In this document: positions 53,327-61,380 of the stretch, in pieces | How the letters are laid out: each line of letters begins with the position of its first letter | How positions within the stretch are numbered: the stretch's first letter is position 1 | DNA from: JAGQOZ01 sp041399205 | Lineage (GTDB): Bacteria > Planctomycetota > Planctomycetia > Pirellulales > Pirellulaceae | Assembly (NCBI GenBank): GCA_041399205.1 | Contig: JAWKTK010000003.1 | Location: forward strand, 1 to 64,000 | Reading direction: 5' to 3' | DNA length: 64,000 bases | Made by a program: the position numbers and the translations under genes | The notes under the pieces: generated by a model | Told to the model about the DNA's origin: nothing | The model's input: the letters and a program-made list of their open reading frames with translations, nothing else | The model's database searches: none

Positions 53327-54793
53327 ATGCCGACCATTTCGCCCGAACTCAAGCATCTTCTATTGGTAACCTTCTGCGTATACGTGGCAGTGATGTACGC
53401 CCTAGCGTTTTGGGCTCAGGGTCGCATCAAGACCGAAGAAGATTTCCTGGTGGCAGGAAGACGCTTGCCGTTATCGTTGGCTTGGATGACGCTACTGGCA
53501 ACGTGGTTTGGAGCCGCTACGTTGCTGACCGTGGCGGAAGAAGTCCGAGACGAAGGGGTTCGAGCAGCCGCGTTGGATCCGTTTGGCGCGGGCGTCTGTC
53601 TGTTGTTGGCCGGAGCGTTTTTGGCGGGCCCCATGTGGCGTCAGAAGATATTGACCATCCCGGACTTGTTCCGCCAACACTACGGGCCCATTGCCGAAAC
53701 CATCTGCAGCTTGATCATGATTCCCAGCTATTTTGGTTGGATAGCCGTACAGTTCACGGCGCTGGCCGGCATGCTACATCTTTTCTTTCAACTACCCCTG
53801 TCCTGGGGCATTGTGTTGGTGGCCGCCATTGGCACCGGCTACACATTGATGGGCGGGATGTGGTCCGTCACGTTGACAGATGCCGTCCAAATCACCATGG
53901 TGCTAGTCGGCTTGTTGGTGCTAGGGCCGGTGGTGGTGTGGCACGTTGGCGAAGGTAGTTTTTCATCCGGCATGCAGCGTTTGATCAATGAAACGCCTCC
54001 CTCTCTGTTGACGGTGATTCCTCGAGACAGTCGCAGCGAATTCACGGACTGGCTGGGGCTATTCGCGGCGGGTGCATTCGGTAATTTGGTTGCGCAAGAT
54101 TTGATGCAACGCGTCTTTGCAGCTCGAAGCGAACGCACCGCCAAATACGCGTGCTTCATTGCTGGCACTGCCTACCTTTCGTTTGGTTGGATTCCGATTG
54201 GACTTGGTCTGAGTTCGCGCATGCTGTTTCCTGATTCGACGGGATCGGTGCTGCCGACGTTGGCTTCGTCGTTCTTGCATCCAGCGCTGGCGGTATTGTT
54301 TACAGTCAGCATTCTGTCGGCCGTCTTGTCGACCATTGATAGCGCGATTCTGTCGCCGGCCAGTATCTTGTCACACAACCTTTTGGCTCGAGTTTGCCGC
54401 GTCAATCACTTGACGCTGAATCGCTGGGCCATCGTCGTGATTGCGTCGGCAAGCGTGACCCTGGCGCTCTTGGGTGAAGACGCCTATCGGTTGCTTGAGC
54501 TATCGTACGAAATGCCGTTCGTCGGTTTACTGGTTCCGATGCTGGCGGCCGCATGGGGCTGCGGAGAGCGAGGCCGAGAAGCAGCAGCGCTGGCCAGCAT
54601 GGCAGCGGGAATCGTGATCTGGGGCGCCCATTTGATGCTGGGCAGTGAATACTTTCTGGATCACATCGCTTTCTTCCAACGCTGGCAATTGCCGATTGGC
54701 ATCACGGCAACGCTGCTGAGTGCCACCGTGTTCGGAATTCTGTCGTGTATGTCTTCGCGCGACTCGGTGCCCAACGTGCGGCAATCCGAGTAA
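53327..54793 (+). CDS. Sodium:solute symporter (SSS family)
   Basis: A 488-residue transporter with about 12-13 helices. Start 53327 has GGAG upstream; the frame is open to 53150 but the extra residues are unlikely. FLVAGRRLPLSLAWMTLLAT then WFGAATLLTVAEE matches the SSS first-half signature. TGYTLMGGMWSVTLTDAVQI and LAVLFTVSILSAVLSTIDSA match the second. Na+ is the likely coupling ion; the substrate (proline, sugar, urea or other) cannot be told. It is isolated, with the chemotaxis operon 170 bases downstream. Confidence 0.85.
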   Translation: MPTISPELKHLLLVTFCVYVAVMYALAFWAQGRIKTEEDFLVAGRRLPLSLAWMTLLATWFGAATLLTVAEEVRDEGVRAAALDPFGAGVCLLLAGAFLAGPMWRQKILTIPDLFRQHYGPIAETICSLIMIPSYFGWIAVQFTALAGMLHLFFQLPLSWGIVLVAAIGTGYTLMGGMWSVTLTDAVQITMVLVGLLVLGPVVVWHVGEGSFSSGMQRLINETPPSLLTVIPRDSRSEFTDWLGLFAAGAFGNLVAQDLMQRVFAARSERTAKYACFIAGTAYLSFGWIPIGLGLSSRMLFPDSTGSVLPTLASSFLHPALAVLFTVSILSAVLSTIDSAILSPASILSHNLLARVCRVNHLTLNRWAIVVIASASVTLALLGEDAYRLLELSYEMPFVGLLVPMLAAAWGCGERGREAAALASMAAGIVIWGAHLMLGSEYFLDHIAFFQRWQLPIGITATLLSATVFGILSCMSSRDSVPNVRQSE

Positions 54794-54961
54794 TCCGTGT
54801 GGCTAGATGGCCCTAGCGAACTTACCACATTCGGCCGCCACGTTGTGGTTTTCCGGTATTTGATGTGATTCGGCATCCACGTTCGGCCAGTTGGCGCCTG
54901 CTGACCTACGTTTTTTCGATGTGTAACTAATCGCGAAAGAGGGAAGGTCGGGAGGATTCCC

Positions 54962-56809
54962 ATGAACTGTTCCAAGGTGTCGCTACGCACCAAACTGTTG
55001 ATCCTTTGCACAGGACAGGTAGTTGCCTTTGCGGTGATTGTCTTGGCGTTCTATTCGGTTTCCGAATTGCGTCGAGCCGAACAGAAAGCCACACGCGAAG
55101 CAGACGAATTTGCCTTCTTCGTTTCGTCGGTACGCCAAGAAGTGGCATCCAGTTGGGCGAAGGGGCTCTATTCGCAGGAACACCTGAAGGCTTTAACGCA
55201 AGCAGGTAACGGCGAAGACATTCTGCATTCCGTGCCCATTGTAGCCTCGTGGCGAGCAGCCAAGCGCACGTCGCAACGCGCTGACTTTTTCGTCAAGACT
55301 CCCAGCCTGAACCCGCGAAATCCAGACAACCTTGCGGACCCGGTTGCGACGAAGGCGTTGCGTAAGTTCGAGCAAGATCCGACATTGGAATCTCATCTTG
55401 TGGTTGATGAAAGCGCCCAAGTCATCCGCCACTTTTCGCCCATTCGCCTGACTTCGGAATGCCTTATCTGTCACGGCGATCCTCAACAGTCAGACACCTT
55501 GTGGGGAAATACGCAAGGACTGGATGCTGTGGGCTACCCCATGGAGAACCTTGTCGAAGACCATTTAATTGCGGCATTGGAAGTCTCCAAACCGTTTGGC
55601 AAGGACGTGGAAGCGGCCCACACCAATATTGCTCGAGTTCTGTTCATCATGTTCGTGTTGGTGGGAGCCGGGATTGGTCTGACCATTTTTCTGGCAGACC
55701 GCAAGATTCTGCGCCCAATCAAGACGTTTGTGGAAGTATTCAACGCCTTTCGTGAGGGCGACCTACGGCGTCGACTTGCCTTGACGTGCGACGACGAAGT
55801 AGGGCGGTTGGGTCGCGGGATCAACCAGTTGGGCGAAACGCTATCGAACATCGTCACCAGCATTCGGTCCTGCGTGTCCGAACTGTCCGGTCAGTCGCAG
55901 GGACTGAACGAATCGGCCAGTGAAATCAACCGCTTGGTCGATCAGACCAACAATGACACGATGCAGATGGCCGCCGCCGTAGAAGAGTTGTCCAAAAACA
56001 ATCTGGGCATCGAATCTTCGATCCAGCGCTTTACGGAAGCCTTGGATGAAAATACCGAAGCCATACAAACCTTGGAAACTCGCCTTCGCGAAACCAGCTC
56101 CAACGCAGAAATCGCCGACAAGATCGTGCGAGAAACTCGTCAACGCGTCAACGAAGGCGTACAGACCATGGCGCAATTGGACGGTTCGGTAGATCAGGTC
56201 ACCAGAATCATTGCACTGATTCACGACGTTGCCGAACAAACCAACTTGTTGGCCCTAAACGCCACGATCGAAGCCGCTCGAGCAGGCGACGCCGGAAAGG
56301 GCTTTGCCGTGGTTGCCGACGAAGTCAAACAACTGGCAGGTCAAACCGCAAGTGCGACCGAAGAGATTCGCAGCCAGATATCGGAGATGCAAAGTGTAGC
56401 GGAACGCGCGATCCAGCAGATCAACCACATCAATGACGACATTGATCGGATTGAAATCACTTCCAATGAAATCAACGAAGCGATGCGAGATCAAAAAGAA
56501 GTGACATCTCAGCTGGTTCACAATCTGGCCAGGTCACGAGATGAAGTTCGCGACATTTCTTCGGGCATCTCAGAAAGCGCCGCCGCAAGTGCTCGCGTTG
56601 CCAAGGGGCTTCATACGGTCAACGCCAACTTTGATACCACCAGGGATTCCGTCGTTTCGTCCAGTCGCAGTCTGGCGTCACTCAGCAGTCAACTTTCAGC
56701 GTTGATGGAGCATTTTCAAATTGAAGAAGAAGTAGATCACGCAGAGCCAAGACAGTGGCGCCCAGCCAAAGATTCAAGTTCCGTTGCCCAATCCTGTTCA
56801 CGGCGGTGA
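54962..56809 (+). CDS. Methyl-accepting chemotaxis protein with heme-motif DUF3365 sensor
   Basis: A 615-residue chemoreceptor. TM1 is about residues 10-32 and TM2 about 226-247. The periplasmic domain between them resembles DUF3365/Tll0287 with RRAEQKATREADEF and the CxxCH heme c motif in SECLICHGDPQQSD (Cys about 167). HAMP and signalling helices follow. The hairpin tip is VAEQTNLLALNATIEAARAG then DAGKGFAVVADEVKQLA. The covalent heme would sense redox state, O2 or NO. It is the first gene of the chemotaxis operon, nine bases before the open frame of cheA. Confidence 0.88.
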   Translation: MNCSKVSLRTKLLILCTGQVVAFAVIVLAFYSVSELRRAEQKATREADEFAFFVSSVRQEVASSWAKGLYSQEHLKALTQAGNGEDILHSVPIVASWRAAKRTSQRADFFVKTPSLNPRNPDNLADPVATKALRKFEQDPTLESHLVVDESAQVIRHFSPIRLTSECLICHGDPQQSDTLWGNTQGLDAVGYPMENLVEDHLIAALEVSKPFGKDVEAAHTNIARVLFIMFVLVGAGIGLTIFLADRKILRPIKTFVEVFNAFREGDLRRRLALTCDDEVGRLGRGINQLGETLSNIVTSIRSCVSELSGQSQGLNESASEINRLVDQTNNDTMQMAAAVEELSKNNLGIESSIQRFTEALDENTEAIQTLETRLRETSSNAEIADKIVRETRQRVNEGVQTMAQLDGSVDQVTRIIALIHDVAEQTNLLALNATIEAARAGDAGKGFAVVADEVKQLAGQTASATEEIRSQISEMQSVAERAIQQINHINDDIDRIEITSNEINEAMRDQKEVTSQLVHNLARSRDEVRDISSGISESAAASARVAKGLHTVNANFDTTRDSVVSSSRSLASLSSQLSALMEHFQIEEEVDHAEPRQWRPAKDSSSVAQSCSRR

Positions 56810-56845
56810 CCAAGATAGTTGGCTCAGAATCAGTACGAGGTTGAC

Positions 56846-59746
56846 ATGAGTTTCGATGATCCAGAGATTGTTCAAGAGTTTGTAGAAGAGTCTCTGCACC
56901 AACTTTCCGATGTTGAAAACCAGCTCTTGCAGATTGAAGAGCAAGGTGCGGACATTGACGTGGACCTGGTAAACACCGTCTTCCGCGCAGTCCATTCCGT
57001 CAAAGGCACGGCTGGCTTTTTGGGCTTGGAGAAGATCCAAAGTTTGGCACACGCGCTGGAAACGGTGATGAATCTGATTCGCAATTGCGAAATCGTCCCG
57101 ACCGGTGATGTCGTCGGCACTCTGCTGACCGCCTCGGACGAACTTCGCGAAATGATCATCAACGTGGAAACATCCAACGATGCGGATGTGCAGCGACGAG
57201 TGGACGAATTACTGGGAATTGTCGTTGAAAAGACGGTTCTTTGGGACGATCCTACACCGACGTCCGCCGCCGAGAATTCTGAAGCAACCACCGAAAATGA
57301 ATTGGCCGATACGGTTGCTCAATTGGCAAGCGACTTAGAACATGCGACGGAAGTTTCCGCGAGCCAACTATGTGCCGAAACAAAGGAACCGTCTGCCGAA
57401 CGTGACGGGCCAGCTGAATGCGACGCGACTGCTGAATGCGACGGCTGCGTGCCCCCAACCGAAGTAACGGCCGCTGACCAAGACACTGGCGCCGGTGCGG
57501 CTGCTTCGCCACGATCCGTCACGCCCGCGTCAAATTCCACTACTGTCAATCCATCTACGGCCAGCCCCTCGCCGGTAAACTCGAGTTCGACCACAGACTC
57601 GGAGAAATCCAATTCGACCGGCAAACCGATTTCTCGAGTGGTTCAAGAAACAAGTATCCGAGTTCCCGTGAGCACGCTGGATCAACTCATGAATCTGGCG
57701 GGAGAATTGGTGCTGCGACGCAACAGTCTGATTCAGTTGGCATCCAAGCGATCCGATAGCGAACTGGATAGTGTCACGGCGGGCATTGACCAAGTCACAA
57801 GCAGTCTGCAGGAAGCCATCATGCAGACTCGCATGCAACCAATCAACAACGTGTTTTCGCGTTTTCCACGAGTGGTTCGGGACTTGTGCGTCAAGCTGGG
57901 GAAACAGTGCGACGTAGAAATCAACGGCAAGGGAGTGGAAGTCGACAAAACCATTTTGGAAGCCATCGTCGATCCGTTGATGCACATCGTTCGCAACGCC
58001 GTGGACCATGGAATTGATCCGCCAGCCGAACGTGCTGCCGCCGGGAAAACTCGACCTCCCGTAGTGGATATCTCGGCGTACCATCAAGCCGGTCGAGTGT
58101 GCATCGACGTCATTGACAATGGTCGAGGCATCGATCCGGCGAAGATCAAGGAAAAGGCGGTTGTGAAAGGAGTGCTGAGTGCGGACGAAGCGGACCAGAT
58201 GTCGGATCGTGACGCAATTCGCTTGGTGTTTCATCCCGGTTTTTCGACGGCCGAACAAGTTACCGATGTGAGCGGCCGCGGCGTGGGAATGGACGTGGTT
58301 CGCGCCAACATTGAACGCTTGGGCGGGACAGTTGATATTGAATCCGAAGTGGGCGAAGGAACGTCTATTCGAATTGTCTTGCCGTTGACACTGGCCATCA
58401 TCCCGTCGTTGATTGTGATATCCGCCGGTCGGCGGTTCGCGATTCCGCAGATCAATATTTTGGAATTGGTTCGCATCTCACCTTACGATCAAGGAAAACG
58501 TATTGGCAAAGTCAAGAACTCGCAGGTGCTAAGGCTGCGAGGCGAATTGCTGCCATTGGTTCGTCTGAGCGACGCACTAGAACAACCATCCGATCCAGAC
58601 GAACCAGATTCCGCAGCGAAGCCCACCAGCATTGTGGTTGTGGAAACCGGTGTGTGTCAGTTTGGCGTGATTGTGGATGAACTACGAGATTCAGAAGAAA
58701 TTGTGGTCAAGCCGTTAGGGCAACATTTGAAGGAATGCCGGTCGCTGGACGGAGCGACCATTTTGGGCGACGGGCAGATTGCCTGGATCTTGAATGTGGC
58801 TGGTTTGGCCGAAAAGTGTCGTATGAAACTGGCACAGGAGGAAGCTTCTAGGTTGGCGGAATCCGTTTCCAAACGTCGTATCGACGATGTACGGCAGCGG
58901 ATTGTCGTGTTCAGCAACAACGCCAACGATCGTCTGGCCGTTCCGATGGACGTCGTCGTGCGGATCGACCGAATTCGCCTGGAAGACGTGGAAGTGGTTG
59001 GAACGCAATCGTACGTTCGAACTGCCGACGGGACACTGCCGATCCTGGAACTATCCAACGCCATTGCATGCAATGCCTTTGAATGGCAATCTCGTATTAA
59101 TGTCGTGGTATTCGAAATTGGTGGCCGGGAAGTCGGTTTGCTGGCCAATACCATCCATGACATCACCAAGCTACCAGAAACGATTGACGAAATGACCTTT
59201 TGCCAAGACGGCGTAATTGGTTCGATTGTAGAAAACAAACTGCCCGTGCGTTTGTTGGACATCTATCGCATTACGCGCATCCTGGAGCCATCTTGGTTTG
59301 AAAATTATCGTGCCACGCAGAATTGCCGGAAGACCGTTCTCGTTGTCGAAGATTCTGACTTTTTCCGCCGACAAGTCTGCAAGACCCTTCGCCAGGACGG
59401 CTTCACCGTTGTCGGTGCACGCGACGGTCAGGAAGCCTGGGATTTGCTTCGATCGCAAGCACATGAATTTTCGTTAGTGGTAACGGACGTGGAAATGCCC
59501 AACTTGAATGGGCTGGAACTGTGTCGTTTGATCAAGCAATCAGACGAATTCGGTCAGCTGCCCGTCATCATGTTGACGTCGTTGGGTTCGGACAAATCGA
59601 TCCAGCTGGGCGTCGAAGTCGGTGCGGATGAATACCATGTCAAAATGAATCAGGACCAGCTACTTACGGGCGTCCGGCGTTTGCTGGCAAGAAGCTCCGA
59701 ACAAAACAGGGAAAGTTGCGAATCACAGCAGCTAGTGGAGGTTTGA
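56846..59746 (+). CDS. cheA: Chemotaxis histidine kinase CheA with two CheW-like domains and a receiver
   Basis: A 966-residue hybrid kinase. Start 56846 with GAGG five bases upstream; a TTG at 56819 is possible. Hpt (P1) contains FRAVHSVKGTAGFLGLEKIQ (His about 48). A 110-residue Ser/Thr/Pro/Glu-rich linker follows. Dimerisation (P3) VPVSTLDQLMNLAGELVLRR and kinase (P4) HIVRNAVDHGID, DNGRGIDP, GRGVGMDVVRANI are present. The CheW-like P5 is about 520-660. A second CheW-like domain runs about 680-820 (RQRIVVFSNNANDRLAVPMD, EIGGREVGLLANTIHDI). The C-terminal receiver has KTVLVVEDSDFFRRQ and VVTDVEMPNLNG (Asp about 880). It signals from the receptors to CheB/CheY proteins. Confidence 0.95.
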   Translation: MSFDDPEIVQEFVEESLHQLSDVENQLLQIEEQGADIDVDLVNTVFRAVHSVKGTAGFLGLEKIQSLAHALETVMNLIRNCEIVPTGDVVGTLLTASDELREMIINVETSNDADVQRRVDELLGIVVEKTVLWDDPTPTSAAENSEATTENELADTVAQLASDLEHATEVSASQLCAETKEPSAERDGPAECDATAECDGCVPPTEVTAADQDTGAGAAASPRSVTPASNSTTVNPSTASPSPVNSSSTTDSEKSNSTGKPISRVVQETSIRVPVSTLDQLMNLAGELVLRRNSLIQLASKRSDSELDSVTAGIDQVTSSLQEAIMQTRMQPINNVFSRFPRVVRDLCVKLGKQCDVEINGKGVEVDKTILEAIVDPLMHIVRNAVDHGIDPPAERAAAGKTRPPVVDISAYHQAGRVCIDVIDNGRGIDPAKIKEKAVVKGVLSADEADQMSDRDAIRLVFHPGFSTAEQVTDVSGRGVGMDVVRANIERLGGTVDIESEVGEGTSIRIVLPLTLAIIPSLIVISAGRRFAIPQINILELVRISPYDQGKRIGKVKNSQVLRLRGELLPLVRLSDALEQPSDPDEPDSAAKPTSIVVVETGVCQFGVIVDELRDSEEIVVKPLGQHLKECRSLDGATILGDGQIAWILNVAGLAEKCRMKLAQEEASRLAESVSKRRIDDVRQRIVVFSNNANDRLAVPMDVVVRIDRIRLEDVEVVGTQSYVRTADGTLPILELSNAIACNAFEWQSRINVVVFEIGGREVGLLANTIHDITKLPETIDEMTFCQDGVIGSIVENKLPVRLLDIYRITRILEPSWFENYRATQNCRKTVLVVEDSDFFRRQVCKTLRQDGFTVVGARDGQEAWDLLRSQAHEFSLVVTDVEMPNLNGLELCRLIKQSDEFGQLPVIMLTSLGSDKSIQLGVEVGADEYHVKMNQDQLLTGVRRLLARSSEQNRESCESQQLVEV

Positions 59747-59749
59747 CGA

Positions 59750-60214
59750 ATGGTGGCCATGACTCAAGATCGAGTGTGCATTGGCGCAGACGAAGTGCAG
59801 TTGGTGACATTCTACTGCGGTGATGTACTACTGGGACTGCGCATTGAACAAGTGCAAGAGATCAATCGACAGACAACGGTTACGCCTGTTCCGGAAGCGT
59901 CCGAGTTCGTCAGCGGTGCCATCAACCTGCGAGGCGAACTGGCGACGGTCATTGATCTAAACAAGGTACTTGGTCTCGCTCGACCAAGTATCACCAAGAA
60001 GACGCGAAATGTAATGGTGACGCAGGAAAAGGAACTGATCGGTTTGCTGGTCGATTCTGTTTCCGACATCATCGCAGTTCCTGTTGCCGATCTGGTCGAA
60101 TCGCCCGCCAACGTAATCGGCATTGATGCGCGCTTTTTCCAGAAGGTCTACGTAACGGCGGACAGTATCGTTGTGCTGCTGGAGCTAGATGAAGTCATTC
60201 AGCAAAACGAATAG
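59750..60214 (+). CDS. cheW: Chemotaxis adaptor CheW
   Basis: A 154-residue SH3-like adaptor linking receptors to CheA. GGAGG at 59738, overlapping the end of cheA, precedes the ATG. VQLVTFYCGDVLLGLRIEQV, QEINRQTTVTPVPEASEFVS then GAINLRGELATVIDLNKVLG, and VMVTQEKELIGLLVDSVSDI are typical. It is in the operon between cheA and cheB. Confidence 0.95.
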   Translation: MVAMTQDRVCIGADEVQLVTFYCGDVLLGLRIEQVQEINRQTTVTPVPEASEFVSGAINLRGELATVIDLNKVLGLARPSITKKTRNVMVTQEKELIGLLVDSVSDIIAVPVADLVESPANVIGIDARFFQKVYVTADSIVVLLELDEVIQQNE

Positions 60215-60260
60215 TGAGAAGCCTGTCAGTAGAGGCATACAAACAAGCCCATTTCGAGCC

Positions 60261-61331
60261 ATGCATAATCAAATGAAAATCTTGATCGTCGATGACATGC
60301 CAGTGTACGCCAGGATCATTGGAAACGTTCTTAAACGCATTCCCGGCGTAGAAGTTGTCAAGACCGCTTCGGATGGGCTCCAGGCATTGATGGGAATTTC
60401 GGAACTGAAACCCGACGATTACGTTGGATATTGAAATGCCCAAGTTTGACGGCTTGGAAGTGCTACACAGAAATCAATCAACGTGGCATCTAAGACAGGT
60501 GTGATTGTGATAAGTGGATTGACCGCAAGTTCCGCGGAATTAACCACGCAAGCCCTGCAACTTGGAGCATTCGATTTTGTGTTGAAACCAACCGGTAGTG
60601 GAGGCATGGCGGCGAATTCGGCCAAATTGCTAGAGTATCTGGAGCCCAGGATTCGAGCCTTTGCCGGCGCCAGAAACATTGTGTTGCCCAATTCGCCAAA
60701 GCCAGTGCAGGCAAGAATGGCCACACGCGCCGCCAGTTTGCAACACGCCAGTCTTGTGGTGATCGCATGTTCCACCGGCGGACCGGCCGCCTTGCGTACG
60801 CTTCTGTCGAAACTGCCACGAGCACATTCCACACCCATTGTAATTGCGCAACACATGCCGCCGCAGTTCACACAGTCGTTGGCCAAAAATCTGAACGACC
60901 AATGTCCCATGTACGTGGTAGAAGCCGCCAATGGCATGCAAGTCGAACCAAATACCGTGTACGTCGCACCGGGTGGATTGCAAACTCGCATCGTATCGAA
61001 AGGACGACAGGCGTACCTGGAAACGTCGGACCAGAATGTCGCCAGCGGATTGCGACCATCGGCCGACTTCCTGTTTCATTCCGCGGTGGAAGTTTACGGA
61101 AAAGACCTGTTGGGTGTTGTCCTGACCGGCATGGGAGACGACGGCCGCCAAGGAAGCGAAGAGATTGTTGCTGCAGGTGGAACCGTATTCGCTCAAGAAG
61201 CCCGGTCGTGTGTTGTCTACGGAATGCCGCGCGCGGTTGTCGACGCAAATTTAGCCCATCAAATCCTGACCTTGGACGAAATGGCAAAGGCCATTTTCAA
61301 TCAATGCAATAAGCCCTCCTTGGTCAGCTAA
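60261..61331 (+). CDS. cheB: Chemotaxis response regulator methylesterase CheB (three indels)
   Basis: Removes methyl groups from receptors for adaptation. The ATG at 60261 starts MHNQMKILIVDDMPVYARII. The receiver runs to ELKPDD at about 60417, where the frame is lost. LDIEMPKFDGLEVL (with the phosphorylated Asp) is in another frame, one extra C lies near 60464, and one extra T near 60491. After that KTGVIVISGLTASSAELTTQ resumes in the original frame, so the indels sum to zero. The methylesterase domain has LVVIACSTGGPAALRTLLSK (Ser), IVIAQHMPPQFTQSLA (His), VVLTGMGDDGRQGSEEI (Asp). Length would be normal, about 355 residues. Probably intact in the organism. Confidence 0.9.
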
Positions 61332-61380
61332 ACCTTAGCCAAACAAAGACCCCATCAAGCATCATCGGAGCCAATACAAG

